Part shown: positions 1-6,925 of the stretch, one piece after another
Layout: each line of letters opens with the position of its first letter
Numbering within the stretch: position 1 is the first letter of the stretch
DNA from: Melioribacter sp051488665
GTDB lineage: Bacteria > Bacteroidota > Ignavibacteria > Ignavibacteriales > Melioribacteraceae
DNA length: 64,000 nucleotides
Reading direction: 5' to 3'
Assembly: GCF_051488665.1 (NCBI RefSeq)
Contig: NZ_JBPSEG010000004.1
Location: forward strand, 124,001-188,000
Position numbers and translations under genes: made by a program
Notes under the pieces: model-generated
What the model saw: the letters and a program-made list of their open reading frames with translations, nothing else
What the model was told of the DNA's origin: nothing
Databases searched by the model: none

Positions 1-831
1 AGGAATCGAACCGTCTGATTCGATTAATCCCGTAACGCTGTGCGGATCGCCGTGGCACGGTTCGCAATCCATCTGAGTCATCACTGTACCTACCATAGCA
101 GCCGGAGCGTGACATGTCTGACATTGAGCGGCGTATTCATTTGTAACGTATGTAGATGTAAAAGTACCGGCAAAATATGCGTTCAAAATCTCAGCTGTCT
201 TGGCTGCAATATCGCCCGCTATACGAGCGCATCTTTCTTTTCTTTCGATGTCTCCAACTTTCTTCTTTGCAACCATACACCACTGAGAGACGGAAGCGTG
301 ACAGAGAGGACTTCCTCCCACGGATTGCGGAAGGGCTCCTTCGTATTTTTTATCGATATAATCGGCTTGATTTGCGGCGTCTGTCGGAAGATTTTCCGTA
401 CAGTACCAGCCCCATAACTCGTTAATTAATTTTCCTGAGTCGGCTTTTGAAACGACGAGACTTATAAGAGCGGCTCCGCCGTTTATAGTACCGCAAAGAC
501 TGCCCCAGCCGGCGCCTCCGCCTCGACCGAAAAGCATAACTTCGATCGGCATGTTTGTCCAGGGGTCGCCGATTTTTTCTCTTAGCGCTTCAACCAGACC
601 GCCGAATACGCCGGAACAGCAGTCTTTGTCATTCCAGTAAAGATGATGAGCCCGGAGGCGTACATCTTCCGGATCCAACGCTTCATAAGGCCAGGGCCAG
701 GTTGCGTCTTTGGGACTTGCTAAAATTTTTCCTCCCGAAAGCGCATTCAAACCGGCGACTCCTGCAATTGCTCCGATTGCATATTTGGAGGTGTTCGACA
801 GAAATTCTTTTCTTGTTAATTCTTTCGGCAT
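1..831 (-). CDS. Split-Soret-type di-haem cytochrome c, C-terminus cut by the window edge
   Basis: The frame is open from an ATG at 831 to the window edge (277 residues seen, no stop). An AAGGAG Shine-Dalgarno lies just upstream. The N-terminus has a Tat-like export signal with RK instead of RR (TRKEFL, residues 6-11) followed by a hydrophobic stretch. The central part is a C_GCAxxG_C_C-type domain with Cys 71, 72, 113, 144, 177, 185 and 201. The end carries two c-haem motifs, CQTCH (237-241) and CEPCH (256-260). This layout matches the split-Soret cytochromes known from Desulfovibrio, which bind two haems and an Fe-S cluster per subunit. It is probably periplasmic and redox-active; its partner is unknown. 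It lies 13 bp after the TPR gene, in the same sigma54-type operon. Confidence 0.75.
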   Translation of the reverse strand, partial: MPKELTRKEFLSNTSKYAIGAIAGVAGLNALSGGKILASPKDATWPWPYEALDPEDVRLRAHHLYWNDKDCCSGVFGGLVEALREKIGDPWTNMPIEVMLFGRGGGAGWGSLCGTINGGAALISLVVSKADSGKLINELWGWYCTENLPTDAANQADYIDKKYEGALPQSVGGSPLCHASVSQWCMVAKKKVGDIERKERCARIAGDIAAKTAEILNAYFAGTFTSTYVTNEYAAQCQTCHAPAAMVGTVMTQMDCEPCHGDPHSVTGLIESDGSIP

Positions 832-844
832 AACGTTTCTCCTT

Positions 845-1285
845 TTAATTGTTTAGTTTGATGTACGGTTCTATTATTTTTATTACGTGAAGCAGTCTGT
901 TATCGGAATTCATCTTTAGTGCGTTTTTAAAATTTTTAATCGATTCTTTAGCATCGCAATAGAGCCAGAGCATTCCGAGCTGAAGATATTTTTCATACTG
1001 ATTTTTTGTGGGTATTTCGTCTTTTTCGATTTTATTTACCAGATGCGGACATGGGCAATCTTCCCAATCGGGTCGCGTGTTAACGATAATTTCAACGTCT
1101 TCATTTATTAAAAAATAAAATTGGTTGAAGGCTTCTTCAACTTTTCCCACCTGGGTCAGACAAATAATCAGCTTTTTTCTGATTAATTTGTTGCCGGGAT
1201 CTTTATCCAATGCTTTTTCCAGCTCGTTTAGAGCCGAATAGTAATCCCGGATCATAAAATGATAATTTCCAAGCATCTCACTCAT
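845..1285 (-). CDS. Small TPR protein in the split-Soret cytochrome operon
   Basis: This protein of about 146 residues starts with a near-canonical TPR (LGNYHF...SALNELEKAL...DPGN) followed by a second helical pair, and ends with another TPR-like segment (KNFKNALKMNSDN). A CPCPH cluster lies in the middle. There is no signal peptide, so it is probably cytoplasmic and may act as a scaffold or maturation factor for the cytochrome encoded next. That role is inferred only from the operon. The start is uncertain. ATG 1285 keeps the first TPR intact but lies only about 2 nt after the predicted transcription start. ATG 1276 and ATG 1255 (preceded by GGAAA) are alternatives. A TTG at 1297 would overlap the promoter and is unlikely. 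Confidence 0.6.
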   Translation of the reverse strand: MSEMLGNYHFMIRDYYSALNELEKALDKDPGNKLIRKKLIICLTQVGKVEEAFNQFYFLINEDVEIIVNTRPDWEDCPCPHLVNKIEKDEIPTKNQYEKYLQLGMLWLYCDAKESIKNFKNALKMNSDNRLLHVIKIIEPYIKLNN

Positions 1286-1297
1286 GCCTAAAATCAA

Positions 1298-1313
1298 TAC
1301 AAAAGGCTTGCCA
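1298..1313 (-). promoter_or_regulatory. sigma54 (-24/-12) promoter of the TPR/split-Soret operon
   Basis: The minus strand reads TGGCAAGCCTTTTGTA. GG and GT are separated by exactly 10 bp, as in the consensus TGGCACGN4TTGCW; the only key deviation is GT for GC at -12. The predicted transcription start is near 1287. Enhancer-like repeats upstream and an adjacent sigma54 activator gene support the call. Confidence 0.65.
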
Positions 1314-1364
1314 AAAAAACACCCGTTTAATACGATATTAAGATGCTTTTATGCCCGTGGATTG

Positions 1365-1445
1365 TGTTGCATTTGCAACACTTTTTAGTAAGTCTTTTTT
1401 ATCGCTTGACTTATGCAATTGCAACAGAATGTTGCGTTTGCAACT
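1365..1445. promoter_or_regulatory. Three enhancer-like inverted repeats TGTTGC-N4-GCAACA
   Basis: There are three 16-bp sites: 1365-1380 (TGTTGC ATTT GCAACA, perfect), 1411-1426 (TTATGC AATT GCAACA, right arm perfect) and 1430-1445 (TGTTGC GTTT GCAACT, one outer mismatch). Their centres lie about 85, 131 and 150 bp upstream of the predicted start at 1287, typical for sigma54 activator sites. They occupy the gap between the activator gene and the operon, so the activator's Fis-type helix-turn-helix is the likely binder. Confidence 0.7.
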
Positions 1446-1449
1446 CTTT

Positions 1450-2748
1450 TCAGGTAAGATTACTCTCTTTCATCCAGCGCCAGAGAGTTGTACGGTTGAT
1501 TCCAAGAAGGCGGGCTACTTTCGACTTGTTCCAGTGATTTTCTTCCAAAAGTTGTAACAGACGCGCCGGACTTACATTCTGAGTTTGCTTTTTGCCGCAT
1601 ACGGTTTTACCGTCGAATATAAATTCGGGAAGCGAACAAATCGTTATCGATTCCTCGCTTTTCGTACGGATTACCGCATACTCGATTACATTTTCGAGTT
1701 CCCGGATATTTCCCGGCCAATGATACGCCATTAAAAGTTCGAGCGCGTCTTTATCGATTCTTTTAATCTCCTTTTTGTACAAAAAATCATATTTTTTAAG
1801 AAAATGAGTAGCCAGGAACGGAATATCTTCTTTACGTTCTCTTAACGGAGGAACTTCAATCGGAATTACATTCAACCTGTAATAGAGGTCTTCTCTGAAT
1901 TTGCCGGCTTTAATAGCTTCTTTAATATCGACGTTCGTAGCGGCAATGATCCGCACATCTACTTTGCGAGTTATCGATTCGCCGAGACGCTCGAAAGTGC
2001 CTTCCTGTATTACCCTCAGCAACTGCGCCTGCATTTGGATCGGCATTTCGGCTATTTCGTCGAGGAAAATTGTGCCTCCGTCGGCAATTTCGAATCTGCC
2101 TATTCTGTCTTTTACGGCGTCTGTAAATGCGCCTTTGGCGTGCCCGAACAATTCGCTGGCAAGCAATGAGGGCGGCAATACGGCGCAATTTACTTTAATG
2201 TATTTTTCATTTTTTCTTTTACTCGTAGCCTGAATTGCATTTGCAATCATTTCCTTGCCCGTGCCGGTTTCGCCGGTAATCAACACGCTGGCGTCTGTAT
2301 ATGCAATCTCCTGTATCAAATTAAAAATGTTGGTCATAATATGACTGTTACCCACGATACCGTAGAAATGCTCGCAATTATCGTACTTGCTATCGAGAAG
2401 GTAAGAAAGGTCGCGAAACGTTACCACTCCTCCAACGGGGTTATTGTTTTCGTCTTTTAATATTCCCACGTTCAATTTAACGTTTACAAAAGCGCCGTCT
2501 TTTTTCTTAATTCTCGATTTCAAATCGAACAGGTTTCTTCCGCTCGATAAAGCTTCCGCTATGGGACATCTGCCCGTACACAGATCGGATTGAAATACCT
2601 GTTTGCACATTCTGCCTTTTACTTCATCCGTATTAAATCCGGTAATTCTTTCGGAAGCCTTATTGAAATAATTAATAACGAAATTTTTGTCGACGGTAAA
2701 AACGCCTTCTGCGAGGAAATCCAATATTTCTTCTTTTCTTCTCAGCAT
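1450..2748 (-). CDS. PAS-AAA+-Fis sigma54-dependent transcriptional activator
   Basis: The protein has 432 residues. An N-terminal PAS domain (about 1-120) holds three cysteines (C48, C57, C61) in the pattern CKQVF...DLC...RCP. The central AAA+ domain has Walker A GETGTGKE, the sigma54-contact loop as the GAFTDA variant, Walker B GGTIFLDEIAE and an arginine-finger region. The C-terminus is a Fis-type helix-turn-helix (NKSKVARLLGINRTTLWRWM). There is no receiver domain, so the PAS domain is the probable sensor; the cysteines suggest a redox, metal or Fe-S signal (inference). The gene directly precedes the three inverted repeats and the sigma54 promoter, so its target is probably the downstream cytochrome operon. 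Confidence 0.88.
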   Translation of the reverse strand: MLRRKEEILDFLAEGVFTVDKNFVINYFNKASERITGFNTDEVKGRMCKQVFQSDLCTGRCPIAEALSSGRNLFDLKSRIKKKDGAFVNVKLNVGILKDENNNPVGGVVTFRDLSYLLDSKYDNCEHFYGIVGNSHIMTNIFNLIQEIAYTDASVLITGETGTGKEMIANAIQATSKRKNEKYIKVNCAVLPPSLLASELFGHAKGAFTDAVKDRIGRFEIADGGTIFLDEIAEMPIQMQAQLLRVIQEGTFERLGESITRKVDVRIIAATNVDIKEAIKAGKFREDLYYRLNVIPIEVPPLRERKEDIPFLATHFLKKYDFLYKKEIKRIDKDALELLMAYHWPGNIRELENVIEYAVIRTKSEESITICSLPEFIFDGKTVCGKKQTQNVSPARLLQLLEENHWNKSKVARLLGINRTTLWRWMKESNLT

Positions 2749-2938
2749 AAAATCACCCCTTCAAGCTTATAGATAAAAAGTGTCTTTTGTCTTTTTTTAA
2801 CAAAAATATAAAATTCCCTCCTTGAAGTAAATAAAAATCGGTATGAAGGGATTCATTTTTAAACTAATGCGAATAACGTTCTGTCAAATGAACGAATATT
2901 TTCTTACCGCTGTTTATTTTTCTCGAAAGGAGCATAAA

Positions 2939-5341
2939 ATGAAAAAAATAATAATTCTTCTGTTTCTGAGCATTACTCAGATTATTGCACAAAACGGGGG
3001 TAAATTAACCGGACAAGTGCTCGATGCGCAGACAAGAAATCCTCTTGAATTTGCAAATCTGGTTTTGTTCAACGCCTCGGATTCCACCCAGTATTCAGGA
3101 ACTGTAACCGACAGGAACGGAAACTTTCTTATAGATAAAATAAAACCCGGGAAATATTATTTACGCATCAGTTTTATCGGCTACGACAATCGCTTCATAA
3201 ACGACCTTACAATCAAACCGAATACCACGCTCGATTTGGGAATAATCGAAATTTCGCCCCGCACAGTCGGCATCAACGACGTTGTAGTAAGCGGCGAACG
3301 AGCTCCTATTTCTTACGAAATCGACAAAAAAGTTATTAATGTCGGTCAGAACATTGTTGCAGCTTCAGGCACCGCCGTGGATATTTTGGAAAATGTACCT
3401 TCGATCACTGTAGACGTAGAAGGCAACGTAAGTTTACGAGGAAGCACAAACTTTCGCGTTTTGATTGACGGACGTCCTTCGATATTGGATCCGAATGAAA
3501 TATTACAGCAAATTCCCGCAAGCGAAATAGAAAACATCGAAATTATTACGAATCCCTCTGCTAAATACGACCCGGAAGGCACGGCAGGCATTATTAATAT
3601 TGTTATGAAAAAGAATAAGAATATCGGTCTGAGCGGATTGGTCGAACTCAACGGCGGCTTGAAAAACAAATACGGCGGCGAAATAATAACCGATCTTAAA
3701 AGCGACAAACTCGATATAAATCTCGGATTAAATTATAACAAAAGAAATTTCGGAATCGACCAGAATCAAAACAACTGGACTAACCGAAACGATATTTATA
3801 CGTATTATAACTCAATCGGCGCATCAAACAGAAACAGAGAATATTACGGAATAAGAGGTTCGATTTCTTACGATTTCGGCAATAAGAAAATTCTGACTTT
3901 AGGAGGCAGAGTCGGCAGCCGCTCGTTCGGAGGCAATTCTAATCTTTATTATACTCAGTGGAACTCTTTGAACACGATTCCGGAAAGCTATATTAGCAGT
4001 TCAAACAGAAAGAGAAGCGGCAATTATTATTCGCTCTTCTTTAATTACATCCATAATTTTGCGGAAAAAGGTCATCAGCTTACAGCCGACATCAGCTTCG
4101 ACAGCGACGATTCCGACGAAGAATCCCAAAACAATCTCGTCCTCGAAAACAAAATAGTTGAAGGAAAAATCAATACCGAAGCCGGTCCGGGCAAAGAATT
4201 TACCGCTAAGCTCGATTATACTCTTCCGCTCGGCGGCGACAGAAAATTCGAAGCGGGATATCAGGGACAAATCGATATTTCTGACGAATCGATCGGACTG
4301 CTGAATTATAATCCGGTCACTTCAAATTATGATTTCATTGAGGAGTACAGCCATACCACCAAATATAACCGGAACGAATCGGCTATCTATTCGTTGTTCC
4401 AGGATAAAATCGGAACATTCGGATACCAATTCGGATTGAGAGCGGAATATACGGGCAGGTCTGTCGAAATTCCCGACAGCAGTCTTGAATTCACTCTCTA
4501 CAGATGGGACTTTTTCCCGTCGCTTCATATTTCGTACGAAATTTTCGAAGGCAACGAAATTATGACAAGCTATACGAGGAGAATAAATCGTCCGAGAGGA
4601 TGGGAATTCGAGCCGTTTTATACATGGATGGACGCATATAACGTTAGAATCGGAAATCCTTCCCTTCTGCCCGAATACATCGATTCTTACGAACTCGGTT
4701 ATCAAACTTTGATCGGCAATACGGTATTCTCGGTTGAAACTTATTACCGCGTCGTAAAGAACAAGAAAGAACGCGTGCGATCGGCTTTTTCGGATAACGT
4801 TACTTTGATGAGCGTGCAAAATGTCGGCACGGATTACTCGTTGGGAACCGAACTCTTTTTCAATTTCGATTTAATCAAGAACTGGAATATAAACCTGATG
4901 GGCAATCTCTATAATTACCGGATTGAAGGAAGGCTGAACGACATACCATTCGAAAGGAGCAGTTTCAACTGGAATGTCCGATTCAACAATTCCATCAAAC
5001 TTACTACGAGCACCACTCTTCAATTCAATTTGATTTACAACAGTCCGAGCGTTTCTTCGCAAGGCAGGCGCGAAGCTTTTATGTTTACCAACCTTGCATT
5101 GAAACAGGAGTTTCTCAATAAAATGCTGAGCGTAACGCTTCAGGTAAGAGATTTATTCGGCACCGCCGAATTTGAGATGCTGGAAGAATCCCATGATTTT
5201 TACAACTACAGCCATTTCAAACGGGAATCGCCTATCGTCATGCTCAATCTTCGTTTCAACATAAACAATTACAAAAACAACCGTCGCGAAAATCAGGGCG
5301 AAGACATGCCGCAAAACGGCGGAGTGTCGGATGATTTTTAG
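2939..5341 (+). CDS. TonB-dependent outer-membrane receptor
   Basis: The start was placed at ATG 2939 because AAAGGAG lies 7 bp upstream and the protein then begins with a clear signal peptide (MKKIIILLFLSITQIIAQ). An earlier in-frame ATG at 2843 lacks both. The 800-residue protein has a carboxypeptidase-regulatory-like domain (GKLTGQVLDAQTRNPLEFAN onward, about 20-110), a plug domain (about 120-225, with SLRGSTNFRVLIDGRPS and the ENIEIITNPSAKYDPEGTAG segment) and a long beta-barrel ending in alternating aromatic residues. It resembles the outer-membrane beta-barrel-3 family common in Bacteroidota. No SusD-like partner is adjacent and the substrate cannot be told. A strong hairpin follows. 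Confidence 0.85.
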   Translation: MKKIIILLFLSITQIIAQNGGKLTGQVLDAQTRNPLEFANLVLFNASDSTQYSGTVTDRNGNFLIDKIKPGKYYLRISFIGYDNRFINDLTIKPNTTLDLGIIEISPRTVGINDVVVSGERAPISYEIDKKVINVGQNIVAASGTAVDILENVPSITVDVEGNVSLRGSTNFRVLIDGRPSILDPNEILQQIPASEIENIEIITNPSAKYDPEGTAGIINIVMKKNKNIGLSGLVELNGGLKNKYGGEIITDLKSDKLDINLGLNYNKRNFGIDQNQNNWTNRNDIYTYYNSIGASNRNREYYGIRGSISYDFGNKKILTLGGRVGSRSFGGNSNLYYTQWNSLNTIPESYISSSNRKRSGNYYSLFFNYIHNFAEKGHQLTADISFDSDDSDEESQNNLVLENKIVEGKINTEAGPGKEFTAKLDYTLPLGGDRKFEAGYQGQIDISDESIGLLNYNPVTSNYDFIEEYSHTTKYNRNESAIYSLFQDKIGTFGYQFGLRAEYTGRSVEIPDSSLEFTLYRWDFFPSLHISYEIFEGNEIMTSYTRRINRPRGWEFEPFYTWMDAYNVRIGNPSLLPEYIDSYELGYQTLIGNTVFSVETYYRVVKNKKERVRSAFSDNVTLMSVQNVGTDYSLGTELFFNFDLIKNWNINLMGNLYNYRIEGRLNDIPFERSSFNWNVRFNNSIKLTTSTTLQFNLIYNSPSVSSQGRREAFMFTNLALKQEFLNKMLSVTLQVRDLFGTAEFEMLEESHDFYNYSHFKRESPIVMLNLRFNINNYKNNRRENQGEDMPQNGGVSDDF

Positions 5342-5346
5342 AATTC

Positions 5347-5374
5347 AGGCTGTCCCGTTTTGACGGGACAGCCT
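5347..5374. terminator. Bidirectional hairpin terminator
   Basis: AGGCTGTCCCG and CGGGACAGCCT form a perfect 11-bp stem with a 6-nt loop. The hairpin lies between the convergent TonB receptor gene and the GNAT-nitrilase gene, 5 bp from each stop codon. Confidence 0.8.
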
Positions 5375-5378
5375 CATT

Positions 5379-6914
5379 CTATTCTTTCCAGTCGATTTTA
5401 TAGAGATCGAGTCTTCTGTCGTTCCAATTCCTGGTAGTCCCCTGCAGCCTTGCTTTCCTGAGCAGTTCGATATCCACGTCGTGAATAACCACAGTTTCCA
5501 CATTTGGCGTGCATTCGGCGGCAATGCCGTCGCGTGCAAAAACAAAATCCGAAGGAGTAAGAATTGCCGATTGAGCGTATTGAATATCCATATTTTCAAC
5601 TTCCGGCAGATTTCCCACAGTTCCCGCCATAGCCACAAAGACTTGATTTTCAACGCAGCGCGCCTGGGCGCAATATCTTACGCGTAAGTACCCTTTTCTT
5701 TCGTCCGTACAAAATGGGACGAATATTATATCCGCTCCTTTTTCGGTGGCAATCCTGCCAAGTTCCGGGAACTCTACGTCGTAACAAATTTGGATTGAAA
5801 TTTTACCGGCGTCGGTTTCGAAGACTTCAACTTTGTCGCCGGGTTCTACGCCCCACCATTTCCTTTCGTTCGGCGTTATATGAATTTTATATTGTTTGCC
5901 AATTTCTCCGTTTCGCTTGAAGAGAAACGAAACGTTATAAAGGTGATCGTTTTCATTTACAAAATGCGACCCGCCGATAATATTCACGTTGTATTTGATT
6001 GCCAGATTGGTAAAAAGTTCGAGATATTGCGGAGTAAAATTGCTAAGTTCGCGGGCGGCCAATCCCGGTCTTTTATTATCGATGAACGACAGGAGTTGAG
6101 TAGTAAGCAGTTCGGGGAATAAAACAAAATCGCTTTTATAACCCGACGCCACGTCTACGAAGTATTCGCACTGGCGGGCAAACTCGTCGAAGTTATTTAT
6201 CTTTCGCATTCTGTATTGAACCACGCATATTCTTACAGGCTGCGAACTGTAATATTTCTTTTTCGACGTAGGCGAATAATTGAGATTCGTCCATTCCAGA
6301 AGAGTTGCGTAACCCGCCGATTCTTTATCCGTATTCAGGTATTCAGGTATCAGTCTTTTTAATACAAAGCCGTTTGATAATTGGGTGGTTAATACGGGGT
6401 CGTAAATCACCTTTCGCGATACCCTGTCGACGTATTCTTCGATTGAAATTTTATCTTTGAAATCATTGTAGCCGGGCACTCTGCCGCCTATAACGATTCT
6501 TTTAAGATTTTTTTGCCGTGCCAATTCCTTGCGCGCTTCGTACAAACGACGGGCTAATTTCATTCCCCTGTACGCAGGGTCTACCATAATTTCGATGCCA
6601 TAGAGCGTATCGCCCTGCGGATTATGGTTGGTTATATATCCTTTGCTGCTGATATCGAACCAGCTGTGCTCTTCGTCGTATATATCCATATCGATAATTA
6701 AACTCGAAGAAGAAGCGATTAATTTTTTCTTGTACTCGATAACAATCTGTCCTTCCGGGAATATTCGCAGCTGACTTTCTATTTGTTCCTTTGTCCACGG
6801 CTTCATTCCCGGAAAAGATTTTTTTTCCAATTCAACCAGATTGTCGTAATCCTCCAACCTTAAATTCCGGATTATAATTTTTTTCTGAAATTGGTCAAGA
6901 TTCTTTATAGTCAT
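5379..6914 (-). CDS. GNAT acetyltransferase / carbon-nitrogen hydrolase fusion
   Basis: The protein has 511 residues. The N-terminal half (about 12-210) is GNAT-like, with an acetyl-CoA loop region near residues 107-125 (IMVDPAYRGMKLARRLYEA). The C-terminal half (about 226-500) is a nitrilase-superfamily domain with the full triad E268 (FPELL), K343 (YKIHIT) and C377 (QICYDVEFPELG). This two-domain arrangement is a recurrent but functionally poorly defined family; an amidase acting on a small amide or N-acyl substrate is likely. The gene starts 11 bp after PEP carboxylase and is probably cotranscribed with it. No signal peptide; cytoplasmic. Confidence 0.85.
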   Translation of the reverse strand: MTIKNLDQFQKKIIIRNLRLEDYDNLVELEKKSFPGMKPWTKEQIESQLRIFPEGQIVIEYKKKLIASSSSLIIDMDIYDEEHSWFDISSKGYITNHNPQGDTLYGIEIMVDPAYRGMKLARRLYEARKELARQKNLKRIVIGGRVPGYNDFKDKISIEEYVDRVSRKVIYDPVLTTQLSNGFVLKRLIPEYLNTDKESAGYATLLEWTNLNYSPTSKKKYYSSQPVRICVVQYRMRKINNFDEFARQCEYFVDVASGYKSDFVLFPELLTTQLLSFIDNKRPGLAARELSNFTPQYLELFTNLAIKYNVNIIGGSHFVNENDHLYNVSFLFKRNGEIGKQYKIHITPNERKWWGVEPGDKVEVFETDAGKISIQICYDVEFPELGRIATEKGADIIFVPFCTDERKGYLRVRYCAQARCVENQVFVAMAGTVGNLPEVENMDIQYAQSAILTPSDFVFARDGIAAECTPNVETVVIHDVDIELLRKARLQGTTRNWNDRRLDLYKIDWKE

Positions 6915-6925
6915 TTTTTCCTCCT

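Noticed and set aside
2843..2938. Upstream extension of the TonB receptor start
   Set aside because: It would place 32 non-signal residues before a clear signal peptide, and the good ribosome site is at the later ATG.
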